A stretch of DNA of 64,000 nt, taken from Cercis canadensis. Lineage: Eukaryota > Streptophyta > Magnoliopsida > Fabales > Fabaceae. The notes beneath the pieces were generated by a model. The model saw only the letters and a program-made list of their open reading frames with translations, made no database searches and was not told where the DNA came from. The DNA is taken from positions 2,101,397 to 2,165,396 of the forward strand of contig QAOA01001066.1 of assembly GCA_003255065.1 (NCBI GenBank), written 5' to 3'. Of this stretch, positions 1-11,798 are shown in pieces; within the stretch, counting starts at the first letter, position 1; every line of letters starts with the position of its first letter. Made by a program: the position numbers and the translations under genes.

Positions 1-3000
1 TCAACGTACGCTTTGAATCGTATCAAATAATTTTAAGACACTTGGACCACGCGGATTATGCCGCATCGCCAAATTTCTGGGATCCACGGTTTGGACTCGT
101 ATCTATGATAGCTGCCATTTAGAATGAATGTCTCCTATAGCTAGATTCTCTAAAAGCAAAAGCAAATCAAGCAAAATGTATATATGCTTGCCTCAGCAAT
201 TTGGCTTAATTTGCTAGCTAGCATGCATTACATTACTGTGCAATAACAACAAATAATAAAGTATCTTTAAATGCAAGTGCTAGATATTTCTAGAAATCCA
301 AGGAAGCATGCATGTCACATGGCTCGCCCAATCTGCCAATCAGTGACAACCTAGCCAGTTTTTAGCCGCCCTTTGAACTTTGAACATGAGGGTTTTGTTT
401 TCGTTATAAATAGCCAACAACCATTTTTGATGAGTTATTTTCCCTTGTTTGGGAGATATATATTAATGATATTGGTACCATTCACAATATTAATGTGGCA
501 TGCCATGATTTCTTTGCCATAAGGTTAAGGTAATTAATTATCTCCTCTAATTCTTGTCTGTGCTTAAACAAGTTAATTTCAACCCAAGCAATTAATGTCA
601 CACAACTTGAATTTGATATAAACCACTACATGCATGTACTACACTATAAATTTTATATGGATAATGTGATCGGCAGTACTCCATGCCGGCTGGGAAGGGG
701 ACTCTTGAGCTCAGGCGTGCTATGCTTAATTGGAATTGAGGCACATAACAGTCACATTTAAGAGGGAATTAATTAATTCAGGTCCCTTGAAAGTGTCTTG
801 CCATTTTCAGATATGAAGAAAGTTCTTATCTACCTGACCCCAACAACGTAACATGGACGACAATATTATTGATCACAAAAGATAACTCCGAATACAATGA
901 ACTCCACACACTATTGGCTAGCTATTGCTAGGCGTGACAACCCTTGAAAATTCTCAAGAATTACTCGACTACTTTTTCAAGAGATCGAATAATGCAATAC
1001 CATCAATTGAGACATTTTCAATTATACAACTGCACAAAATCTATGTGACAAATCTCAAATACTACGCTTCTTTGTGCTCTTTTCCACATTGCTTTCAAAG
1101 TTCAACACGCTTCTTTCATTAATCAGACTTATGTAAGCAAAATGAAAAATTTTATTAGATTAGATACATAATTTAATATATAGAAGCCACTAGGTGTAGT
1201 CTAATAATAAAGAATTTGTACAAAGTCAGGGGTTCAAATCTATGTGGCATCATATACCCAAAAAATAATTCAATATATGAGATATCAAAATATTAAATAC
1301 TTGAAATTTAAGATCCTAAACTTAGTATAAAAACATAATTAAGGGGGGGAAATATCTTAAATTTCAACATACCTTATATTATGATGATTCTGGTATTCTT
1401 AACATACCAACATATTTTACATACTTATATGACTTTATCACAAGTCAATACCTCTGGAAGACTGGAATCATCTAATCCACCTCTTCCCCCTTTTTTCGGT
1501 ATAGCAAAATGGTCTGATATGATTTGGGCTTTATAATCATTGTCTAGATGTCCGCAATGATGTTCCATTGGGACCCCACCAATTGCAGTTTTCATTGCTT
1601 CTGAACAAGCATGCATTTTGTAGTTGGGCTTGGACCACGCAGAAACAAGAAAAAATACTGATATTGGGCCATTCTTTCGGCAATACGACGGAAGAATGTG
1701 CTCCTTTTATCAGGCCCAAACTAGTTTTGTTTCCTTCACAGGCCCATGCATGTCACTTCTTTATCCATTCTTCATTTTATGGATTTCCCTTTGCTAAGAC
1801 AAATTACCATAAAAGAAAAAAAAATTGAGATTATTTCTCCTGATTAATTTTCCAATAGTTTTGTAATTTGAGAAATAAACAACTCATTTATATGGATAGA
1901 CATGTATCATAAAGCAAACAGGAATATTTTTGACTTTCTTTTTTCTTTTTTCTTTTGAGGCCTATTAATTATTATTTTGACTTGGACGTGAAGCATTGAC
2001 AAGTCAAATAAAATACATTACAACCCCAATTTTCACTCAAATATTTTGGATCCTTTTAATTCGAAGAGTGTTGTGAGTATAACTATATTCCACAAACCGC
2101 AAATGTCCATAATTGAGTATCATACTTTATTCTTAATATAAATATGTGCAAATATTCAATTTTTTTTTTGTTTAATGTGAAAACAACATTGTAAAATCAC
2201 TGAAATATTTATTTATTTTTGGATAGATTTAGATTTATTAAATATGAAGTAAGTCATCCTTACTCTAAAGTTTTATTATCAAAGCATCGATAATTGTATA
2301 TTTGTACAGGGAAACACTTTAAAACTCTTATTTTGTCAATAATAAAGTTCAAACACAAAATCCTCTTATTGCATTAAAAACCTTGTGACAAATTAATTTA
2401 CAGTCCTATTAACAATCACTAAAATATTTAGAGTGCCTCAAATTTTAATTTTAATTAGTTGGATGAAATAAACAAATATTTTGTTGGACCTACAAGCTAC
2501 AAGTATTATCCATTAATTAATTTAACGCATACTATCAATAAAAAGGAAGAGAAAAGAATAATCTAAGTGTCTACATTAAAATAATTTAGTGGCAACTTGA
2601 CTCGTTGTATTCAAATATTTACTTTTCTATACTTATGATTAGGTGCACATATGATTGAAAATTGCTTAGTTTGAGGGATTGGGTATTTAATGGTTGCAAA
2701 ATTATTTTGAATAAAAATATTTTATTTAAAAAATAAATATGAGATTGAATGTGACACTGATAAATGTCATATATTTCCTTTTTCATTCATTTGTTTATTT
2801 TTTTCCCCCTTCCTCTCAGTCTCAACAAAGTATAATTTTCGTAATAGTGTTTTTTCATATTTGAGATGGAAATTAATATTATATCCCCGCCACCATCACA
2901 GTCGCAGAACATTCAGTGCGAGTCTCTCGCCGGGGGAAGGAATCTTACCTGAAAGGGAAATTAGTAAATTACAGAGAAAAGATAATGTCAACTACTTAAA

Positions 3001-3401
3001 TTGTAAAATGGAATCAGTCATCTAACTAACTCTAACCTCTTTTGTTCGTCTCCATCAATATGATTACTCATTTAATTAATGCGAATTGACTCTGATTTTT
3101 TAATTGACGGGCGTTTCAACACACCACAACAATGGCGTGAGTTGCTACGTCGGCGGTGCCAAGAAGAAAAGTCAGACAGCCGGACCACTCATATTTTTAA
3201 TATTTGCTTTTCTTTTTCTTTTTTTTTTAAAAGAAANTCTTTTTCTTTTTTTTAAAAGAAAAAAAGGAGTATGAGAGAGAAAGGAAAAGCCGCCTTTTCA
3301 TTTGACCTGCTCTCTTTAATTGCGCATTTTTGCATTCATAGTGTTGTCTTCTTCTTTGACATTCAATTGTTATTGTATTTTTCACCCAAAGGGAAATAGA
3401 A
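1..3401. other. Intergenic region upstream of the S-acyltransferase gene
   Basis: AT-rich DNA in which I find no coding region with codon structure or family resemblance. Short open frames near 925-1122 and 1425-1828 show no recognisable protein. A SINE-like degenerate segment lies at about 1183-1275. A pyrimidine-rich/A-rich low-complexity block around 3205-3265, interrupted by a single N at 3237, repeats the same T-run/AAAAGAAA pattern on both sides of the N. The stretch just before 3402 is probably promoter and 5' UTR of the next gene. Confidence 0.6.
1183..1275 (+). repeat. Degenerate tRNA-derived SINE-like segment
   Basis: The segment has an A-box-like stretch (GGTGTAGTCTAATAATAAAG), a B-box-like stretch (GGGGTTCAAATCTA) about 35 bases later, then GGCATCATATACCC and an A-rich tail. 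A second copy of the same layout lies at 23825-23915. The order A box, B box, A-rich end is typical of tRNA-derived SINEs. Both copies are decayed, and family membership is inference. Confidence 0.3.
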
Positions 3402-4444
3402 ATGTATACAGTGCAGCCTCCGCCACCGGTGGCGGACAACTCTGACTCTGCCGCTGCTGGAGAGACTGATGGTTCTTCCTTGGTTAGAACTTACCGCGCT
3501 TGGCAGGGCAGTAATGTAAGTCACATAATTCCCGCCACAAAAACAAAGTCTTTATTCATTTCTTCTCTCTCTTCCAGTCACTTTTGAGTAATTGATCTAG
3601 GGTTTTTGCTTCCCGAGTTTAGTTCGGGAATATGCTCGATATTGGATTTTATTGATTTCGTATATGCAACTATTGCGTTGCTTAGATAAGCAGATGGAGT
3701 ATTTGAATATATGATTATACCTTGATTGTTATTATCATTGCGATTTTTTCTTTTTTTTGAGGTCGGCCAGGTGGGGGAGGGAGGGTTTCATTTTACTGTT
3801 CAAATTTTGCTGAGCTCATGATTAATTTAGCATCCTATCTCTAGGTTCTCATCAGCTGTAGAAAATTAAATTTCTATTGAAGCAGCAGGGGTGAATTCTT
3901 CTATTGCACTTGGCAGATGTGGATATACAGAAATTAGTTGATTGATTGTGTCAAAAAATTTTGCTAATGGCCTAAGGATGAAGTGAAATAAATAAATTTC
4001 CTGTTGATTGTATGGCTATCAACGATGTTGAGTCTTGTGACTCCTGCATCCTTTGACAGTAAGTGTCAATTAGTTAGCTAACGAATACAGCAATGTAGCT
4101 TAAATTCCATATTATACTGTTTCTGACTAATTGAGATTATGCTTCTTCTTACTTAAGAGGTTGTAACTGGTCTCCTAGGCTGAGATGTACAGTTATTTAT
4201 GCTTTCTCCTAACATAGCAGTGTAGAACATTTTCTCTTTTCTCATTCAGAAAAGTGGAATGAACACGAAAACTATAATAACAAATATTCTGGATAGCCTG
4301 AGAAAAAAATGTGAGAAATAGAGTATATAAAATATATGCACATAGTATATATCAACCTATATTTATTACTGGAACAAATATGTATATCCTGGACGTGAAA
4401 GAAGATATAAATGGATTATTTAGTAATTAAAAAAAAAAAAATTN

Positions 4445-4480
<36 letters not shown>

Positions 4481-7400
4481 ATTTTATCACCACTTATAGA
4501 TCAACAAAATATTAGTTCATTCCTGCAACTTCTGCATAATCCTTTTATAGATGTATATGCTGGTAATATAGCTGAAAGACAAGTGCCAGGTATAAGATAT
4601 ATCTACTGGCATGTTATAAAACCATGTTCCATATTCTACATGTGCCCTGTAAAACTTCCTATTCTTTCAGAGCCACCTTCGTGCCAAAGCAGAATAAGGG
4701 CATTGATTGCATTTATTGAAATTTTATTTATTTTTTTTTGCAGGAAGCAAACAGGAAAATCACTATAAAATCATTATTTGTTTATCTTATACAAGATCAA
4801 GTTGTTGTATTGTTTTAAAACAGTGGCCTGTTATAAACTTATAATGGCTATCTTCCTGTTCTGAACCCATGGTTGTTCTATTTTTCCAGGTATTTTTTCT
4901 TCATGGGAGGTTTATATTTGGACCTGATGCAAAATCTATGTTTATGACGATATTCCTTGTTGTTGTCCCTGTTGCTANAAGACAAGTGCCAGGTATAAGA
5001 TATATCTACTGGCTTGTTATAAAACCATGTTCCATATTCTACATGTGCCCTGTAAAACTTCCTATTCTTTCAGAGCCACCTTCGTGCCAAAGCAGAATAA
5101 GGGCATTGATTGCATTTATTGAAATTTTATTTTATTTTTTTTGCAGGAAGCAAACAGGAAAATCACTATAAAATCATTATTTGTTTATCTTATACAAGAT
5201 CAAGTTGTTGTATTGTTTTAAAACAGTGGCCTGTTATAAACTTATAATGGCTATCTTCCTGTTCTGAACCCATGGTTGTTCTATTTTTCCAGGTATTTTT
5301 TCTTCATGGGAGGTTTATATTTGGACCTGATGCAAAATCTATGTTTATGACGATATTCCTTGTTGTTGCCCCTGTTGCTATTTTCTGTGCTTTTGTAGCC
5401 AGAAAACTGTTGGATGATTTTCCCCATCACTTGGGATTGTCAATAATGATCATAGTTATTGCTCTCACGATTTTTGTAAGTTATTTCTTCTAGAACCTAG
5501 CCTAATTCATCTGTTGACAGCATTTTGTTTTGCTTTAGGACATACTTAATAATTGGTCAGGACCCTCAACATTGTGTTATCTATTATTGGTATTTCATGT
5601 CTTAGTTTTTCTATTTATGTGATGCATGATGTTCTCCTTTAATACAGAAATGACAATTGCTATCTTACTTTAGAGACAAAAGTGTTGAGGTGCCCGCATG
5701 TGGCCATCTTTCCTCAATGAGTACTGTGTTTAAAATTATCATAGTGCATATTGCATGACACCTGAAAGCCTCAGTTTTGGTGCCTGTATGTGTTGGGGTG
5801 GCTCTGATGCTGAAAGGTGGAAGAAGTTTTCCTATAACCATGCCAATAACTTTGTTCTTAGTCACATAAACTCATGAAATATGGTCATTTACTGCTATTA
5901 CAGTTTTAAAACAATTGTACAAGTGAATGGCTGAAAAGGCAGTAAGAACATTATAGTTCAAAAGACATTTCATCTTCAGACAGGCACTGCAGCAGTTCCT
6001 GTGTAATTATTATCATGGAAAAACTTATAAGTTCTAATTGTTTGCATTTTTCTCTGTGTAACTGATATTGTGCATATTATACCTGGATGATGCTAAAATA
6101 CCAACATGTTTCCAAAAACTTTATGCATTTACTGTGTTAATAATTAGGATGCTAGTTGGGGAGAAAAAAATTAGTGTTGATTTGAAACGAGAGGAAAAGA
6201 AAGAGAATTGGAGGGAGAGGGAATGGTGAGTAGGAAGCATCATTTTGCAGTGAAGCAAAATGTGGTAGTTTCTAATATAATAGCCAGGTATAAGATTTTG
6301 TGTGCTGCTTTACTAAAAACTCACAGAATATATTTATTGAAACCTTAGCATTTGGTTTCCACACTGAAACATTTCATAGTTAAATAAAGTCATCATCACC
6401 AATGTGCAGCTCTATTACATTAATGGATACACAAATTCGTGTGCATCATTGGTTTTTATATTTGTTTCCGTACTCAAAATCAACAGAAGATATGGTTTTA
6501 ATATACAGATTTCCAAGCATGGGAATAAATTGCTTTTTCATTGCAGTTGTCCAGATGTGTTACTGAACGAAATTTTGCATTTACCACTGTACTCTTAATA
6601 TGTATCCCCAGGTTCTGATCGTCCTTCTACTGACCTCAGGAAGAGATCCTGGCATAGTACCTCGTAATGCTTATCCTCCAGAGCCAGATGATTATGATGG
6701 GATAAACGCCAATATAAACAATGGACAAACGCCACGGCCACGTTTACCACGGACAAAGGATGTCATTGTCAATGGTATTCCCGTGAAGGTCAAATACTGT
6801 GATACCTGCCTACTCTATAGACCTCCCCGCTGTTCTCATTGTTCAGTGTGCGATAACTGTGTGGAGCGGTTTGATCATCATTGCCCTTGGGTGGGTCAGT
6901 GTATCGGATTGGTAATGGTCGTTCTTTCAGATTATATTACATATCCCAAATTTCAAAGTGGCGATATTCAGAGAACACGATTATATAAAATGTTCTTGTC
7001 CCATTAGGAAATATCGAACAAACAATTTTCAATGAGATGTGTTATAATGGCGCAAGCTTGAGAACAAATCAAAATTAGTGAAAAATGATAATTGTAATTG
7101 ATATGATCGTGATGTTGCTAACTCAGAGCTTTCTTTTGCCTCTTGGCTGCAGCGGAATTACCGGTTCTACTACATGTTTGTCTTTTCTGCTACTCTTCTT
7201 TGCTTATATGTACATGGGTTTTGCTGGGTCTACCTCAGGAGGATCATGGACTCTGAGGAGATATCAATTTGGAAGGCAATGACCAAAACTCCTGCCTCCA
7301 TTGCGCTAATAATCTACTCTTTCATTTCTGTCTGGTTTGTTGGTGGTCTCACTGTTTTCCATACGTATCTCATCAGCACAAACCAGGTTTGAATGTCATT

Positions 7401-8119
7401 ACACGCGTGGTCTCATGAAATCTCAATTTTTTTTTAACTATTTCTGGGTGTTTCCAATCACCATTTCCTGCATGCTACAATTAAATCAAAATCTCTTACT
7501 AAATGTCTTGGAACCTTGATGTAGGCTGCAGTATATGATGATTTGATGATATCCTCAAGTTTGGTTTTCTTCGATATGTTGATGATAATTTCTTTTGTTC
7601 TATGTGCAGTCTACTTACGAAAATTTTAGATACCGGTATGATCGACAAGCCAATCCACATAATAGAGGGATAGTTGAGAACTTTAAAGAAATATTCTGCT
7701 CTAGCATTCCTCCATCCAAGAACAATTTCAGGTCTAAGATTCCAAAAGAGCCATTAGGTCCATCTGGAAGAGTGGGTGTTGGGTCTGTGAGCCCTTTAAT
7801 GAGAAAAACTACTGGTGATGTGGAAATGGGGAGAAGGCCAGTTTATGATGAGGCTGACGAAGAGGATAGTGAATATAAAGATCGATCTATCGATGGTGAG
7901 GGACTTGACAAAGATAGTGGATTGGCTGATGATATGTCCCTTGATTTAAGTAGGACCCTCACCACAGAAGGGAGGGAAGGACAAAGTGGTTCATATCATA
8001 GGCATAACTGGGAAAGAAGCAATGGAAAGTGGGACCTAACTCCTGAAGTTCTAGAGAAGGGTGAAGCTGGGAAATTAGAGTGGATCCGCAGTGGCAACTT
8101 AACAAAAGCAGCTCCATAG
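3402..8119 (+). CDS. DHHC-type protein S-acyltransferase (plant PAT), 446 aa, 5 exons
   Basis: Palmitoyltransferase predicted to attach fatty acids to cysteines of membrane-associated proteins at an endomembrane or plasma membrane. Exons: 3402-3515, 5293-5475, 6612-6911, 7153-7386, 7610-8119; all junctions are GT-AG and in phase 0. The order is two N-terminal membrane segments (exons 2-3), a cysteine-rich domain at about residues 159-210 with the catalytic DHHC at 187-190, two further membrane segments (exon 4), then a long acidic cytosolic tail. The TTxE position reads STYE, spanning the exon 4/5 junction at residues 278-281. It is followed by an NPHN version of the NPYN (PaCCT) motif. Length and the [11 protein letters not shown] segment fit plant PATs. 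The tail is rich in D/E/S and probably cytosolic. Part of exon 2 occurs a second time at 4890-4977, broken by an N, and I treat it as an assembly duplicate. The start is the first ATG, and the exon 1 phase agrees. Confidence 0.93.
4576..5380. repeat. 402 bp tandem duplication flanking a single N (likely assembly artefact)
   Basis: Bases 4576-4977 and 4979-5380 are almost identical (a few mismatches, e.g. GGCATGTT versus GGCTTGTT) and are separated by one N at 4978. The first copy breaks off inside S-acyltransferase exon 2 and the second runs on into the full exon. This is what two overlapping contig ends or haplotypes look like when joined without merging. A genuine recent tandem duplication is the alternative. 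Confidence 0.8.
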
Positions 8120-10240
8120 TATCAGACAATTTCCAAGATGTAAATTAAAAGAGAGGGCAAAATAGAAAGAGTATATTAAAATTGGGTGGGGTGTCCGTTG
8201 GGTTGGGGTTGATTGGGAAGATATGCTTCTCTTTTGGTGGAATTTAAAACGTGATTGAACACTCCCTTATTGATTGTATGTATGATAGTTCTCATGAATT
8301 TAATGTGTATAAGGCCTTCAATTTTTTTCAAAAGTGGAATTTTGTGTACTGTGTACGCCAAAAGAAGAAAAGTGGAAATTGTAAAAATTGATCATTCGAA
8401 TTTGTACATTTTGCTTTTTTTTTTTTTTTGTCTTCTTTTGGGTTTCCTTTGGACCTTTGCTTTTCCTTAGGCCTTTTACCTGCTTGATATTCAATCAGAA
8501 ATTTTTTAAAAAAAATGAAAATGGTACTTTCCAGCCCGAAAAGCAAGAACAAAAAGAATATTGAATTTTAAAGGACAAAAAGAAAAAGAATATTGCATCC
8601 AACCACTAAGAAATGGAGGATTGGTGGAACAATAGCATATTCTCAATCCAATTATTTTGTAAGCCATAAGGACAAAACTTAGGTAAAATTCTTTAGGTGT
8701 TATGGTGTTGTTCTCCTATTAAAATATTATATGTGTATTATTTTTATAATTCAGCAGCCACTCAACGCCTAGTCAATGTTTATCATTGTTTTCTCAAATT
8801 TTCTCCCTTAGAACTTTTGTTGTTCTTCTCAATGAACCCAACCCAGAGCCTCTTTGACTCTATCAATGGCTGCACCAAATTCATCCCAACAAAATCCCAC
8901 CCATCAATTGTTGCCACCGAATTCGGCTCTGAACCAAGAGGAAAGAAGCTATTTTGCGAGAAAAAAGACCCAAGCTTTTATGGATTCTCGACCATTTCAC
9001 TCCTTATGAGCATTGGAATGTTTTTAAATTCTCTCTCTTCCTCCCCTTTCTAGTCAAGCACACACATAATGAACAAAACTTTCCCCCACTATTTCCTGTT
9101 TTCCCTTTCCAATTTCATTTTCAATTTCTTTTTATGCATTTCCCTGCAGGCAATGTCATCCAGTAGCCCAACAACTCCTCCACCAATACCAGCCCGAGGT
9201 TCACCGGTGCTACCAACACCACCGAGTTAGAAGACGACACTTTTAACGGTGCTAATCCTGGTGGTGGTTGAGATCTAAGAAGAATATGAGTCACAAGCTT
9301 TTGGTGGCGTAGATGTTAATGAGATGAAGAGGATAGAGAATGGGTTTGTCGAGAAAGAAGTTTAACAAAGGAAATTTAAGATAAGGGTGAGGAGTGTTGA
9401 GAGGGCATTGAGGTGGCTGTTGAGTTATAAAAATAATACACATGTAATGTTTTAATGGGAAAACAGCACCACAAACACTTAAAGAACTTTACATATGTTT
9501 TGTCCAAAGAATAAATCCTTGTGTTTGTTTGCAGAGATACAATTTGAACTTCAGAAAAAAAAAAAAAAAAAAAAAAAAAAAGATAGTATTTGAAGGTCTG
9601 CGTATGTAATATGTTTAGGGGAAGGGATGGAAGCAGAGTAGAATTATTACATTGTTTTAAAATTTAAACCAAGCAAGTTCTGTAAATTTTGAAAAACTCC
9701 TTTGGTTATGCCCTTTGGATAAGCGGTTGTTCCATCTTTATAGGGAACGTTTCCCATTATATGATACTATTTACTTTCATTAGCAGATCCTTGGTTATAT
9801 GGAGGATTAAGGTCCATTATCACGTAGGTGCAGACTGATACAGCCATTCTTTCCAAAAATGAGACAAAGGTATAGGGATCACACCAGAATCCCTACACGA
9901 GTTAAAAATATCAGAGGCTTCTCTTTAGCCGTTGTTGTTAAGATTGTGGCAATTAGAATTAGATGAAATATCTAATTAAATTATTTCCAAAATCACAATA
10001 TGAAGTTTACTGGTGAAGTGATTATGATGGCATGCCGTGTTTATCTCCTTACTTAACGTTTGACCTCCACATTTGAACATTAGTCATAATCCGTTTACTA
10101 AGAAGGACTTAAAATGAAACCCCTCTTTCTCTTAAAAGCACAAATCAGACAGATTTTGAAGTCACAAGTTTTGCAAAGCAGAATCCTCCACCAGCTTGCT
10201 AACATCTCTGCCTTGAGTTGAGACAGCAATAGCATAAAAA
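8120..10240. other. Intergenic, 3' flank of the S-acyltransferase gene plus a coding relic
   Basis: 8120-8400 is the probable 3' UTR. T-runs, A-runs and a poly-A tract (9556-9581) follow. Apart from the possible gene remnant at 8866-9430, I see no supported coding region. The final 150 bases are probably the F-box gene promoter. Confidence 0.5.
8866..9430 (+). pseudogene. Decayed coding remnant of unknown family
   Basis: An ATG at 8866 opens a 47-codon frame with protein-like composition (MAAPNSSQQN.., ..FARKKTQAFMDSRPFHSL), then stops. A second protein-like block, about 9266-9430, reads E-I-stop-EEYESQAFGGVDVNEMK.. and ..KFKIRVRSVERALRWLL with two in-frame TAA codons. A short proline-rich frame (9153-9230) follows a CAG acceptor-like site. 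Together they look like the remains of one gene broken by stops and shifts. I do not recognise the family. A real multi-exon gene with sequencing errors is possible. Confidence 0.25.
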
Positions 10241-10723
10241 ATGGAATTCATATCCAGGTGCTGGAAATGGCTTTTACAACTCATAAATGTTGTGTTCCAA
10301 TTCCAAATCCTAGCTTCTATTGAACCTCAACCTCAACCTCCGCCTGAGCTTTGTAATGATATCCTATTTGAGATCTTTCTCCGCCTCCCTCCTGAAGAAC
10401 TGCCACGTTTCTCATGCCTTAACAAGCAATGCTTTGCTATAATAAACAGCACATTGTTCAAAAATACTTACTGGACAAACAAGATTTGCCTTCCTCGTCG
10501 CTATGCTATCGTCTCTTATCAACGTAGATTCACTAACAGGATTAGCTTTGCCTTAATGATCAAGGAGTACCAACAGAGGTTGAATAATGGTGACCTCTAC
10601 AAGTACAGGCAACTCCCTCCTTTTCCTTTCCCATTCAGTTCGCACAATAGGCTCCTCCAATGGGCTGATTCTCTCCTACAATACAACAAGATTTGGGCAC
10701 CCAAAACAACAAGTAGCCTGTAG
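10241..10723 (+). CDS. Short intronless F-box protein, 160 aa
   Basis: The protein probably acts as the substrate-recognition subunit of an SCF ubiquitin ligase, binding SKP1 through the F-box. The F-box spans about residues 37-80 (LCNDILFEIFLRLPPEELPR, then the CLNKQCFAIINSTLFKNTYW segment), with the usual LP..L..IF.RLP pattern. A hydrophobic/aromatic N-terminus and a short basic-aromatic C-terminus follow no repeat type I recognise: there are no kelch, LRR or FBA repeats. It is much shorter than typical F-box proteins (about 350-450 aa). It may therefore be a small PP2-A13/F-box-like protein, a truncated paralogue, or a competitor of full-length F-box proteins. The frame is intact, and the first ATG gives the complete F-box. 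Confidence 0.75.
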   Translation: MEFISRCWKWLLQLINVVFQFQILASIEPQPQPPPELCNDILFEIFLRLPPEELPRFSCLNKQCFAIINSTLFKNTYWTNKICLPRRYAIVSYQRRFTNRISFALMIKEYQQRLNNGDLYKYRQLPPFPFPFSSHNRLLQWADSLLQYNKIWAPKTTSSL

Positions 10724-11720
10724 CCCCAGCCACAGATGATGCTTCTTCTGCCAATGGACAACATTGCTAGTAATGTAATTGTGCATTAGAGGGTAAGAAC
10801 AATACCCCGGCCAAGTTGGTACTCTTCAATTCTTATGTATAGGCAAATTAGTAGTAGCATTATCAATATTACCGATGTTAACTCACTAGTTAAATTTTGA
10901 TTCCGAAATTTTCCGAATTGAGGTTCGCTACAACCTCACTGCCTAATGAACAACACATCAACCCCTATGACTGCATATCGCCTAATGATCACTGCTTGAT
11001 AATACATCACGCTTAATACTGCATATCGCATCATCACGGCCCATCTCAAATTTAAATACATTTATTAGTATACTTTTACATATGGAAATATTGATAAACT
11101 GCTTTTGCTTGCTTGAGAATTTAAATTGGTAACCCCCTTATGATGCATCCTTCACAGTCGCACAACCTAGAAGATATTCGACATGAAGTAATTTTTTCTT
11201 TTTCAAAATTTCAGAAATGCTAAAAAAGTAAAATAAATATCCCGATGTAATAGTCTCAAGAAAATAATAATACATTCCAAAAATTGATAAACAATAAAAT
11301 TGATGATTGATCAAAAGCGCAAGTTAACACGGGACATGTTAATTGAGAAAGCATGTTAATTGCCCTTGATCTTCATTGCATATTCTGAAACCGTTTCATG
11401 ATAAGGATGCTCATGTCCATGTAACGCTGGGCACAGTTTGTGAGACAACTNTTTTGCTTGCTTGATAATTTAAATTGGTAACCCCCTTATGATGCATCCT
11501 TCACAGTCGCACAACCTAGAAGATATTCGACATGAAGTAATTTTTTCTTTTTCAAATTTCAGAAATGCTAAAAAAGCAAAATAAATATCCCGATGTAATA
11601 GTCTCAAGAAAATAATAATACATTCCAAAAATTGATAAACAATAAAATTGATGATTGATCAAAAGCGCAAGTTAACACGGGACATGTTAATTGAGAAAGC
11701 ATGTTAATTGCCCTTGATCT
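10724..11720. other. Intergenic between convergent F-box and TIM8 genes, with false duplication
   Basis: There is no coding support. Bases 11103-11450 are a near-identical copy of 11452-11798, with one N at 11451. The copy includes the last third of the TIM8 final exon at about 11373-11450. The rest is AT-rich 3' flank of both genes. Confidence 0.65.
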
Positions 11721-11798
11721 TCATTGCATATTCTGAAACCGTTTCATGATAAGGATGCTCATGTCCATGTAACGCTGGGCACAGTTTGTGAGACAACT
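11103..11798. repeat. About 348 bp duplication around a single N (likely assembly artefact)
   Basis: The copy at 11103-11450 is followed by one N, and the sequence then restarts at 11452 with the same bases (TTTTGCTTGCTTGA..). One small indel (TTTTCAAAATTTC versus TTTTCAAATTTC) and single mismatches separate the copies. The left copy truncates the TIM8 last exon and the right copy is complete. Confidence 0.8.

Noticed and set aside
1225-1250. tRNA gene suggested by the GGGTTCAAATCTA word
   Set aside because: No acceptor stem or cloverleaf can be formed around it; better explained as a decayed SINE-like B box.
4869-4977. A separate gene or extra exon resembling S-acyltransferase exon 2
   Set aside because: It is the truncated left copy of a 402-base duplication ending at a single N; the complete exon follows at 5293-5475.
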